Shown: positions 1 to 6,941, counted from the stretch's first letter. The stretch is 12,241 bases of DNA from MADRE2 sp964397015 (GCA_964397015.1 CAYNHL010000111.1:1-12241), one strand, 5' to 3'. Program-made: numbers and translations. The notes: generated by a model from the sequence alone, not told the origin.

Positions 1-223
1 CTCAAGATGCCTGTCAATCTATACCTGGTCATCCCTTTTTGTGTTTGGATTTACCTTATGCCAACAGGGTGCCGGAATATGGCCGCGGCGGCTTTATTTA
101 GGCAGAAGCAACAAAACCCCACCTGCAAAATTCTTACTTGCGATTGCCCTGACCATTTGACCGAAGGGTTAATTTGTTCCTTCTATTCCTTCAAAATTAT
201 AGTTTAGCCTTCTATCCAATTTT

Positions 224-3200
224 TTATTTCTCCGGTATCCCGAGGGCGGCTGCCTGGCAGGCTGTCAGGGTGACAGCGCCCCAGTGGGATGTCACTTCTC
301 CTGTGAGAAGATAGGGTTTTCCAGGATGCAGCAGATACCGGTACCGCTCAAAGGCCCTGGGGAAAAACACGGTTTCAAGCAGGCCGGTTTCATCTTCAAA
401 GGTCAAAAATTTCATGGGATCTCCCTGCCGGGTGGTAACTGATTTGCCGGTGAGCAGCCATCCGGCGACACGGATTGTCCTGCCCGCATGGGCATGGATA
501 TCCCGGATTTTTACGGTGTTCATTTTTTCAATGGTTTTTTGGAACAATACCATGGGATGACAACTGCATAAAAACCCCAGAATTGCATATTCCTTCCGCA
601 GCCTGTCGATGGTAAGTTCCGGCGGGAAATCGGGTGGCGGCGGGAGAGTACAGGCCGGCGGCGTGAACAGTGACGGGCCCGGCATTGCCTGGCGCCGGTG
701 TTTTAGCCAGCAGGAAAACTGCCACAGCAGTGCCGGCCGTGCCCCGCCGGGAGAAAAAACGTCCAGGCTGCCGCTTTGAATGAGTGCCCGGGCTTCGTTT
801 TCATGTGGAGAAACCCTGGAAAAAAAATCGATGGCATCGAGAAAAATTCTTTTCCTTCTTTCATTGACAATTTTATGCATGGTTTTCCGGCACAGGGTTT
901 TGACGGCCATGAGGCCGGCCCGCAGCCTGCTTTTTTTACCCGTCCATGCCACTTTGCTGCGGCTCACATCGGGTCCTGCAATAAAAAGACCCATCCGGCG
1001 GGCTTCGGACACGTAGGCAAATGTGGAATAAAACCCTCCCTGATTGCTGATGACAGCGGCCATGAATTCAGCCGGGTAATGGGTTTTCAAAAAGGCGGCC
1101 TGAAAGGAAACCCTTGCGTAGGAAGCGCTGTGGGGTTTGCAAAAGGAGTACCCGGAAAAGCTGGAGATCATTTTCCAGACAGACTGGATATCGGCGGTAG
1201 ACACCCCGTTAGCCGCAGCCCCGCTGCAGAACTTTTGGTAATAATCCGTGAGCGCCCGGGCCTTTGATTTTTTTGAAAGGATGCGGCGCAGGCCGTCAGC
1301 CTGTGCATGGGAAAATCCTGCCAGCTTGACAGCGACTTTTGATACATCTTCCTGGTATACCATGATGCCGAAGGTTTCCTTCAGCACACTTTCCAAAAGG
1401 GGGTGAATGGGCTCCCATACACCGGTGTGCAGCCTCTTAAGATAGGCGTTTATGAATTCGTTGGCAGCCGGCCGGATAATGCTGGAATGGATCACCACGT
1501 GCTCAAAATCACCGGTTCTGGCTTTTTTCTGCAGCAGCCTCATTGCCGGGCTTTCAATATAGAAACATCCCATGGTATGCCCTAAGGCGATGGTCTGCAC
1601 TGTATCCGGGTCGTCTTCAGGGTCTATTTCAAATACCTTTGCCTGCCCGGTATTTATTTTAACGCTTTCACAGGCGTCCCTTATAACCCCCAGGCTGCGG
1701 TTGCCCAGAAGGTCTATTTTGACAAGTCCGGCATCTTCGGCAGAATCTTTGTCCCACTGCATCAGGGGAACACCTTTAGGGGCGGTTTCCACGGGCACAT
1801 ATGTGTCAATGGGACCGGGCGTTATCACCACGCCCCCGGGGTGAACCGACAGGTGACGGGGCATCCCGGTGATCCGCCCGGCACAGGCCATGACTGCCGG
1901 CCAGGGATCGGGAAGATCCGCGTAATTGAAGGCAGGCTGTCGCCTCGATAGGGACATGTCCTGCCGGCCTGTGTTCTCCTGTGTCCAGAAACCCGGCAGC
2001 TTTCGTGACATTGCGGTGATGTCCCCGTCGGGCAGGCCGAACACCCTGGCAACTTCGCGTACGGCCATCCTGGGCTGGAAAAGTACATGGCTTGCCACCA
2101 TGGCCGCATGACCCTTGAATTTGTCCAGGACATGGTCCAGGATGCGGTCCCGTTCATCCCAGGCGAAATCAATGTCAATATCCGGGGGATCTGTCCGGCC
2201 AGGATTGAGAAACCGTTCGAAATACAGGTTGCATTTGATGGGGCAGACATTGGTGATGCCCAGGCAGTAGGCCACAATGGATGCGGCTCCCGAGCCCCGG
2301 CCGCAGGTCCGGCTGCTTTTCTGGACAATGGACTGCACGACAAGAAAATATGAACAAAAATTCTTTTGTTCGATAATGGCCAGTTCATGATGAATGCGCT
2401 GCCTGACAGCCTCCGGGACAGGATCCCCATAGCGCTTTACCGCTCCTGCCAGGGTGTTTTCCAGCAGCCTGGCAGCAGGAGGCATGTCCGCAGGCCCGGT
2501 TGCCGGCGGCATGACAATCCCGAAATCCGGCCGCCTGAACTCGAGCTGTTCCGCGATGGATTCAGTATTGGAGATGGCTTCCGGGATGACGGCAAAGCGT
2601 TTCAGGTAATGTTCCATAGAGTGTAAAACCGCGCCGGCAGGAGCCATGTCCAGGGGAGAAAGTCTTGACAGGACAGTGTTTTTATCAATGGCCCGCAGGA
2701 CCTGGTGAATGAAATGGTCTTTTCGGGTCAGAAAAAAACTCCCAGGCGTTGCCACCAGAGGAATCTGGCGGTGCCTGGCCGCCCGGTACAACGGGTGCCG
2801 CCGGTGCAGGGGGTTCCCGGCCAGGGCTGCGGCAACATTGACTGCCCGGTCGTGGAAGGTTTCCAGCAGGTGCGGATCTCCTGTCAGTACTGCCAGGCCG
2901 CCGGCATGGTCCGGCAGGCTCGTTTCCAGGGAAAATTCCGGGTTCCGGTGGCGCAGGGTGATCAGCCGGCACAGGCTGGCATATCCGGCCGCGTTCCTGA
3001 CCAGGCAGACCACCCGCCCGGGATTTCGGGGGTCGGTGAGTTCCGCCCCGATTACAGGATCGATGCCCAGCTCCTCACAGGCGTGGATAAAAGGCCACAT
3101 CCCGTACAGGTTGTCAGTGTCGGTCAGCGCCATCCGGGTATAGCCCAGAAAGCGGGCCTGCCGGCACAGAGCAGTGATGTCCGGGATGCCCTGCATGAGA

Positions 3201-3232
3201 GAATAATGGGATCTGACCGTCAGCGGGATCAT
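224..3232 (-). CDS. dnaE2: Error-prone DNA polymerase III alpha subunit DnaE2 (ImuC)
   Basis: A C-family DNA polymerase of 1002 residues, which would extend DNA across lesions during the SOS response. Seen: an N-terminal PHP domain (about 1-200); the GRGSGAAS motif (311-318); the palm motif PDIDIDF (350-356) carrying D351 and D353; HPGGVVI (464-470); the third catalytic Asp in LVKIDLLG (D507); and a C-terminal OB-fold region (about 918-995). The PHP domain lacks metal-binding histidines (VRSHYS at 6-11, TDTDN at 37-41), so a proofreading role for it is unlikely. At the usual internal clamp-motif position there is only GPSLF (852-856), without the leading Gln. The length is shorter than replicative DnaE (about 1160) and near that of DnaE2 proteins. 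It starts 7 bp after the ImuB-like gene and is last in the lexA-led cassette. DnaE2 rather than DnaE1 is inferred from length and context; polymerase identity is secure. Confidence 0.88.
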   Translation of the reverse strand: MIPLTVRSHYSLMQGIPDITALCRQARFLGYTRMALTDTDNLYGMWPFIHACEELGIDPVIGAELTDPRNPGRVVCLVRNAAGYASLCRLITLRHRNPEFSLETSLPDHAGGLAVLTGDPHLLETFHDRAVNVAAALAGNPLHRRHPLYRAARHRQIPLVATPGSFFLTRKDHFIHQVLRAIDKNTVLSRLSPLDMAPAGAVLHSMEHYLKRFAVIPEAISNTESIAEQLEFRRPDFGIVMPPATGPADMPPAARLLENTLAGAVKRYGDPVPEAVRQRIHHELAIIEQKNFCSYFLVVQSIVQKSSRTCGRGSGAASIVAYCLGITNVCPIKCNLYFERFLNPGRTDPPDIDIDFAWDERDRILDHVLDKFKGHAAMVASHVLFQPRMAVREVARVFGLPDGDITAMSRKLPGFWTQENTGRQDMSLSRRQPAFNYADLPDPWPAVMACAGRITGMPRHLSVHPGGVVITPGPIDTYVPVETAPKGVPLMQWDKDSAEDAGLVKIDLLGNRSLGVIRDACESVKINTGQAKVFEIDPEDDPDTVQTIALGHTMGCFYIESPAMRLLQKKARTGDFEHVVIHSSIIRPAANEFINAYLKRLHTGVWEPIHPLLESVLKETFGIMVYQEDVSKVAVKLAGFSHAQADGLRRILSKKSKARALTDYYQKFCSGAAANGVSTADIQSVWKMISSFSGYSFCKPHSASYARVSFQAAFLKTHYPAEFMAAVISNQGGFYSTFAYVSEARRMGLFIAGPDVSRSKVAWTGKKSRLRAGLMAVKTLCRKTMHKIVNERRKRIFLDAIDFFSRVSPHENEARALIQSGSLDVFSPGGARPALLWQFSCWLKHRRQAMPGPSLFTPPACTLPPPPDFPPELTIDRLRKEYAILGFLCSCHPMVLFQKTIEKMNTVKIRDIHAHAGRTIRVAGWLLTGKSVTTRQGDPMKFLTFEDETGLLETVFFPRAFERYRYLLHPGKPYLLTGEVTSHWGAVTLTACQAAALGIPEK

Positions 3233-3239
3233 GGCCGTA

Positions 3240-4406
3240 TCATCGGGACAGGGTGACGGCCGGCGCTACGGCACAGGGGCCGAACCGGGTCCTGATCCGG
3301 TCTATGGCAATCGACAGTCTTCGCTGCCGGGTATACCGGTCCGGTGATGAAAACAGGGACAATTGGATTTCGACCGGCAGGGTCCGGGTGCAGGCAAGCT
3401 CCATGTGGCGTATCCGGACCCGCCGGTTCCAGGCTTTGTAAAGCAGGGGCAGGCATGCCCTGAACATTTCCATGTCATCGGCCGTGGGGGGATGGATCTG
3501 TATGACTGCCCGGCGGAGGATACCGTCTGAATAGGTCAGGGTCATTGCAGCCGCCGCTCCCAGGCGGCTGCGCTCCCGCAGGGTGCGGCAGACCGGTGCG
3601 ATCACGGTATACAGGCCTTTTTTCAACTGGGTCACGGTATGGGCATCGGTTGCAAATTCATGGTCCGCCCTGAACCTGGAGCGGGCCGGCAACGGACAGA
3701 CAGCTGAGCGGTCAATGCCCCGGACGATTTCATACACTGCCTGGGCCCGGCTGCCGACAGCCACTGACAGCTGGTCCATGTCCAGGGCCAGGACATGGGC
3801 GGCGGTAAGAAAATTATAAGAGTGAAGCCGCGTCAGGTCCGATACCGTAAGACCGGGGATCAGGGCCAGGGGGAGCGGGGATAAAAAGCGGATTTCATCT
3901 CCGGCATTGACGCTGCAGGCTCCGTAAGGCTTGACGGTTCGTGTCGCCGCTTTGGCAACGAGCTTGTTTGATGCCACAGACCATATGGGGTCCAGGTCGA
4001 AATCCATTTTAATTTCCCGGGCCAGCCGCCGGGCCACGTCGCAGGGCGGGCCGGACAGCCGGGATGTTCCCGTGACGTCCAGGAAAAGGTGGCCGTCATC
4101 CAGGCCGGATTCAACCAGGGGTGCGTGTGCCCGGGCGAGCTTGACCAGGGCCGTCATGATCTTTTCATAACGGTGAGGCTGCAGGGGAAGTACCGGTGAA
4201 CCGGGGCAAAGCCTGCCCGCCTTTGCCAGGGGCATACCCTTGCGGACACCGGCCTGGAAGGCCTCTTCGTTCATGTCATACACCAGGGCCCTGGCCGCTC
4301 CCGGGGGAGCTATGATAAGGGGGCCGTCACCTGTGCCGGGCCGGGTGGTGCGCGTGACTGCGGCGGCAAAATCAGCGATGTTCAGGTGAATGACGTCGCG
4401 TGTCAT
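3240..4406 (-). CDS. imuB: ImuB-like Y-family polymerase homologue with degenerate active site
   Basis: A 388-residue protein with Y-family (DinB/UmuC) layout: palm/fingers at 1 to about 165, a helix-hairpin-helix region near 180-215, a little-finger region at about 245-345 and a tail containing AIDRIRTRFG (367-376). Aligned by eye with E. coli DinB, key positions are lost: catalytic D8 is N9, steric-gate F13 is A14, the YEAR nucleotide-binding motif reads EEAF (47-50, Tyr and Arg both gone), and D103-E104 reads D103-D104. A perfect clamp-binding motif, QLSLF, remains at 348-352. This matches ImuB, known as a catalytically dead Y-family adaptor that links DnaE2 to the sliding clamp. It is shorter than typical ImuB (about 470-525) and keeps a DinB-like C-terminus, so it may be a separately degenerated DinB. 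The first 35 bp overlap the DUF72 gene, suggesting translational coupling; no strong ribosome-binding site is visible. Confidence 0.78.
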   Translation of the reverse strand: MTRDVIHLNIADFAAAVTRTTRPGTGDGPLIIAPPGAARALVYDMNEEAFQAGVRKGMPLAKAGRLCPGSPVLPLQPHRYEKIMTALVKLARAHAPLVESGLDDGHLFLDVTGTSRLSGPPCDVARRLAREIKMDFDLDPIWSVASNKLVAKAATRTVKPYGACSVNAGDEIRFLSPLPLALIPGLTVSDLTRLHSYNFLTAAHVLALDMDQLSVAVGSRAQAVYEIVRGIDRSAVCPLPARSRFRADHEFATDAHTVTQLKKGLYTVIAPVCRTLRERSRLGAAAAMTLTYSDGILRRAVIQIHPPTADDMEMFRACLPLLYKAWNRRVRIRHMELACTRTLPVEIQLSLFSSPDRYTRQRRLSIAIDRIRTRFGPCAVAPAVTLSR

Positions 4407-5238
4407 GATCAGGCTTTTTGATGCAGCCGGCCGCTATCAGCATCTCGGTCAGCCGCAGGGCATTTTTCGGGGCCTGGCCCCGGACATGATTGTTGAAAAA
4501 AACAGCGCCGGTTTTTGCCTTCAGGGCCATGGGCGTGATAAACCGGGTAATCCATTCGTCAAGTTCCGGGTCTGAATAATCGTAGTCAAACTGGTGCTGC
4601 ATGCTGCCGGAGTTCCATCCCCGGGCATTGCGGCCGTGGAACCGGATATAGAACAGGTCGGGGTTGGTCACGGCATCCATTGCCGGAAACAGGTACGGCA
4701 GCCCCGGGGTGTCCACGGTTACCAGGGTCACTTTCCGCTTTTCAAGTCCTGCCAGTACCCTGTCACAGGCCCAGGAAGCGTGGCGGAATTCGACACTCAA
4801 GGGGAGGTCTGCCAGTTCGTCCAGAAGAGCTGCCAGGTAGCGCCTGCGGCCCGGGGTCCTCTTGAATCCCGGCGGAAACTGTATCAATATGCTCAGCAGC
4901 CGGCCGGATTGCACCAGGGGTGAGATTCCCTTTCGATAAGCCTCGGCCTGGAGCTTCCATGAATCCGGATCGATGTCATGGGTCAGGGTCCGGGTCAGTT
5001 TGGCCGCAAAACAAAAGCCGCTGGGAACCCGGCCGCACATGCGCTCGATGGCAGGCGCCCGGGGCATCTGGTACCAGGTGTAATTGAGCTCGGTTGCCGG
5101 AAACATGCCGGTATACACCTTCAGCATGTTGGCGGAATGGGTTCCTTCGGGGTAGAATCCGGCATCTACCCATTCCCCGTAGGAATACCCGCTGGTCCCG
5201 ACAAGGATACCGGCACCCGGGCCTGCCTGCGCTGTCAT
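4372..5238 (-). CDS. DUF72 (YecE-like) TIM-barrel protein in SOS cassette
   Basis: A 288-residue DUF72-family protein. Family motifs are present in order: VGTSGYSYGEW (13-23), FYPEG (28-32), ELNYTWY (50-56), a conserved Lys (K80) in the FCFAAK strand, QFPPGF (120-125), SVEFRHASW (148-156), YIRFHGRN (197-204) and FFNNHVRGQAPKNA (247-260). DUF72 proteins adopt a TIM-barrel fold and have no established biochemical role; the motif pattern suggests an intact active-site cleft rather than a decayed copy. No signal peptide or membrane segment is seen, so it is probably cytoplasmic. Its ATG overlaps the lexA TGA (ATGA, 5235-5238), and its end overlaps the ImuB-like gene by 35 bp, so it is almost certainly co-transcribed and translationally coupled within the SOS cassette. 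It occupies the place usually held by imuA, but it does not look like the RecA/SulA-like ImuA. A DNA-repair role is inferred from position only. Confidence 0.9.
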   Translation of the reverse strand: MTAQAGPGAGILVGTSGYSYGEWVDAGFYPEGTHSANMLKVYTGMFPATELNYTWYQMPRAPAIERMCGRVPSGFCFAAKLTRTLTHDIDPDSWKLQAEAYRKGISPLVQSGRLLSILIQFPPGFKRTPGRRRYLAALLDELADLPLSVEFRHASWACDRVLAGLEKRKVTLVTVDTPGLPYLFPAMDAVTNPDLFYIRFHGRNARGWNSGSMQHQFDYDYSDPELDEWITRFITPMALKAKTGAVFFNNHVRGQAPKNALRLTEMLIAAGCIKKPDHDTRRHSPEHR

Positions 5239-5876
5239 CCTTCTGCCTGCCAGCTGTGGCCCGGTCCCCGGATCACTCCCAGAACCTTTCCCTGGATCAT
5301 AACGTCGCTGAACCTGTAGGTCTGGGTTGAATAGGCCGGGTTTTCAGGCCGCAGTTCTATGTGATGAGTATGCAGGAAAAATCTTTTGACCGTGGCTTCT
5401 TCATTCCGTATCAACGCCACCACAATTTCCCTGTCCCTGGCATACTGCCGCGGGGTACAGATGGCCAGGTCCCTGTCCAGAATGCCGGCGCCGTTCATGG
5501 AGCTTCCTTTGATTTCCAGGGCGAACAGGTTCTGCCCGGGGTAGATATTTGCATCCACCACCACGGTACCTGCCCATTCCTGCTGGGCGTACATGGGCAG
5601 GCCGGCCGTGATCTGTCCGATGACAGGCACTGGCTTCAGCCGGTGCTGGACAGATATATCCCCCCGGGTATCCAGGAGATGAATGGTCCGGCTGTAGCGT
5701 CCTTCCCGCCGGATTACCCCCTTTTTTTCAAGGGTTTTCAATGCCTGAGCAACGGCGGCGTGGCTTACATTCAGGGCCGAGGCAGCTTCCCGGAGGCTGG
5801 GAGCGGTCCCCCGGGCCCTGATTTCCTCTTTTAAAAAATCCAGAAGTTTTTTCTGTTTGGCGGTCAGGTTATTCAT
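5235..5876 (-). CDS. lexA: LexA SOS repressor / self-cleaving S24 peptidase
   Basis: A full-length LexA (213 residues; E. coli 202). The N-terminal winged helix-turn-helix covers about 1-68 (LTAKQKKLLDFL, then the helix SHAAVAQALKTLEKKGVI and a wing). The self-cleavage bond is A91-G92 in the motif ITAGLP. The catalytic dyad is S126 in GSSM and K164 in TVKRF. All parts needed for RecA-stimulated autoproteolysis are therefore visible. The start at 5876 matches the family N-terminus, and an in-frame TAA lies 9 bases upstream, so it cannot extend. No Shine-Dalgarno sequence precedes the ATG, and the predicted promoter would start transcription only about 3 bases upstream, so the mRNA may be leaderless. 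As first gene of the cassette it probably controls itself and the three downstream mutagenesis genes. Its operator is not a recognisable E. coli or Gram-positive LexA box. Confidence 0.95.
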   Translation of the reverse strand: MNNLTAKQKKLLDFLKEEIRARGTAPSLREAASALNVSHAAVAQALKTLEKKGVIRREGRYSRTIHLLDTRGDISVQHRLKPVPVIGQITAGLPMYAQQEWAGTVVVDANIYPGQNLFALEIKGSSMNGAGILDRDLAICTPRQYARDREIVVALIRNEEATVKRFFLHTHHIELRPENPAYSTQTYRFSDVMIQGKVLGVIRGPGHSWQAEG

Positions 5877-5885
5877 AATATTTTA

Positions 5886-5914
5886 TACATACCAGGGATC
5901 ATGTTCAATGTCAA
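5886..5914 (-). promoter_or_regulatory. Putative lexA cassette promoter
   Basis: On the minus strand a perfect -35 TTGACA (5914-5909) is followed by a 17-base spacer and TATGTA (5891-5886) as a weak -10; an alternative -10 TATAAA (5887-5882) has a 21-base spacer. Initiation about 7 bases past the first -10 would fall near 5879, only about 3 bases before the lexA ATG. The spacing is ideal and the position fits, but the weak -10 keeps confidence moderate. Confidence 0.45.
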
Positions 5915-5918
5915 TGAA
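5904..5918. promoter_or_regulatory. Imperfect dyad over the lexA -35 box, candidate operator
   Basis: TTCAATGTCAATGAA is a 15-bp inverted repeat with six of seven pairs matched, centred on 5911. It covers the putative lexA -35 hexamer (5909-5914), which is a good place for a repressor. Its half-sites (TTCAnTG/CAnTGAA) match neither the E. coli CTGT-N8-ACAG box nor the Gram-positive GAAC-N4-GTTC box. It could be a lineage-specific LexA operator. That is inference from symmetry and position only. Confidence 0.35.
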
Positions 5919-5950
5919 AATGTAAAGTATGTGGATGTAAAATGTAAAGT
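5917..5950. repeat. Tandem 12-bp direct repeats AAAATGTAAAGT, 22 bp apart
   Basis: AAAATGTAAAGT occurs exactly at 5917-5928 and 5939-5950. The core heptamer ATGTAAA is also found a third time at 5935-5941, directly before the second repeat. The repeats start 3 bp beyond the lexA -35 hexamer and end 2 bp before a plus-strand TTGACA (5952-5957). A 22-bp period puts both copies on about the same face of the helix, which suits a pair of regulator dimers. Which protein binds, and whether it serves lexA, the liv genes or both, cannot be told from the sequence. Confidence 0.5.
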
Positions 5951-5963
5951 TTTGACAAATTCC

Positions 5964-5991
5964 TGGTTTGTGATGGTTAGACCATTATAAA
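5964..5991 (+). promoter_or_regulatory. Possible liv operon promoter with adjoining dyad
   Basis: A perfect inverted repeat ATGGT-TAG-ACCAT lies at 5973-5985 and abuts a -10-like TATAAA (5986-5991). With a 16-base spacer the -35 would be TGGTTT (5964-5969), a poor match, as expected for a promoter needing an activator or controlled by the dyad. Other TTGACA hexamers on this strand, at 5952-5957 and 6056-6061, have no good -10 at standard spacing; the latter pairs only with TAATGC at 17 bases. The liv start site is therefore uncertain. Confidence 0.3.
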
Positions 5992-6157
5992 TTCCGTATA
6001 GCCCTGCCTGGCTGGATTTTACCGAAAACAGCCTGTTTCAGGGAAATATTTTATGTTGACAATCGATTTCAGATGGGCTAATGCAAGCACAGTTGAGGCT
6101 GTAGCAGCGTATTTTCCAAAAAATTTTGCAAAGATTAAAAAACGGAATGAAATTTTT

Positions 6158-6925
6158 ATGGCGCAATTAGAACTCAGGAACATCACGGTAAGGTTTGGCG
6201 GTCTTCTGGCATTGTCCAATTTGAGTTTTACCATAGGCGGTGGCCGTATCATGGGTCTGATCGGTCCCAACGGCGCTGGAAAAACCACGGTATTCAATGT
6301 GCTGACCGGTGTATACAACGCGACTGAAGGGGATGTCGTCTTTAACGGGAAAAGCATCCTTGGTAACAGGCCCTATGTGATCTTCAAAATGGGTATTGCC
6401 AGGACATTCCAGAATATCCGGCTGTTTTCGGCCATGACTGCCGTGGAAAATGCGATGGTGGCACGGCATTGCCGGTCACGTACCGGGGTCGTGGGTTCGA
6501 TTATAAGAAGCCGCTCACAACGGCAAGAGGAAGTGGAAATTCGGAAAAAAGCCCTGGAAGCCCTGGCCTTCATGGGAGTGGACCGGTATGCCGATACCGT
6601 GGCCTCCAATCTGTCCTACGGACTCCAGCGTCGCCTGGAGATCGCAAGGGCCATTGCATCGGAACCCCAGGTGCTGCTGCTGGACGAACCTGCGGCAGGC
6701 ATGAATCCTGCGGAATCCTCGGAGTTGATGAAAGATATTTCACGCATATCAAAGCTCGGCATTGACGTGCTCCTGGTGGAGCACGACATGAAAGTGGTAA
6801 TGGGTGTGTGTGATCATATTATTTGTGTTGATCATGGTGTCAAGATTGCAGAGGGGAATTCAACCGAGATCCAGAATAATCCCGACGTGATCGAAGCCTA
6901 TCTTGGTCAGCCGGCCAACCAATAA
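6158..6925 (+). CDS. livG: Branched-chain amino acid ABC transporter ATP-binding protein LivG
   Basis: One of the two cytoplasmic ATPases that drive leucine/isoleucine/valine import. In the 255-residue protein: Walker A GPNGAGKT (36-43), Q-loop Q85 in ARTFQNIRLF, signature LSYGLQRRLEIARA (152-165), Walker B VLLLDEP (172-178, with D176 and E177), H-loop H209 in VEHDM, and the LivG-type ending NPDVIEAYLG. The frame is open back to an ATG at 6053, but the extra 35 residues are not family-like. The ATG at 6158 gives the usual MAQLELRNITVRFGG start, with a GGAA 10 bases upstream as a weak ribosome-binding site. It is the first gene of the liv block; in E. coli livG comes after the permease genes. 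Stop to the livJ start is 16 bp, so the two are co-transcribed. Confidence 0.93.
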   Translation: MAQLELRNITVRFGGLLALSNLSFTIGGGRIMGLIGPNGAGKTTVFNVLTGVYNATEGDVVFNGKSILGNRPYVIFKMGIARTFQNIRLFSAMTAVENAMVARHCRSRTGVVGSIIRSRSQRQEEVEIRKKALEALAFMGVDRYADTVASNLSYGLQRRLEIARAIASEPQVLLLDEPAAGMNPAESSELMKDISRISKLGIDVLLVEHDMKVVMGVCDHIICVDHGVKIAEGNSTEIQNNPDVIEAYLGQPANQ

Positions 6926-6930
6926 CTTTT

Positions 6931-6936
6931 AGGAGG
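6931..6936 (+). promoter_or_regulatory. Strong ribosome-binding site of livJ that decides the start
   Basis: AGGAGG is followed by two adjacent in-frame ATGs, at 6939 and 6942. Spacing is only 2 bases to the first and 5 to the second, so the second ATG is the better start. This is the strongest Shine-Dalgarno sequence near a start in the early part of the block, as suits an abundant binding protein. Confidence 0.7.
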
Positions 6937-6941
6937 AAATG

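Noticed and set aside
70..107. G+C-rich hairpin followed by TTTATTT as a terminator
   Set aside because: Only about 4 bp of stem (GCCG/CGGC) with several competing pairings, and the T-run is interrupted. Too weak to call for either strand.
7..207. 66-residue open frame on the plus strand at the window start
   Set aside because: Biased, low-homology-looking product, no ribosome-binding site and no family resemblance. The 223 bases before the dnaE2 end show nothing I can support as a gene, RNA or clear terminator.
2705..3256. 183-residue open frame opposite dnaE2
   Set aside because: It lies wholly antisense to a well-supported polymerase N-terminus. Long opposite-strand frames are expected in G+C-rich coding DNA.
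5880..5900. E. coli-type LexA box near the lexA -10 (CTGG-TATGTATA-AAAT on the minus strand)
   Set aside because: Only the first half-site resembles CTGT; the second half lacks ACAG, so the dyad is not there.
6053..6157. N-terminal extension of LivG from the ATG at 6053
   Set aside because: The 35 extra residues do not resemble LivG, the canonical start follows at 6158, and a possible -35 hexamer overlaps the extension.
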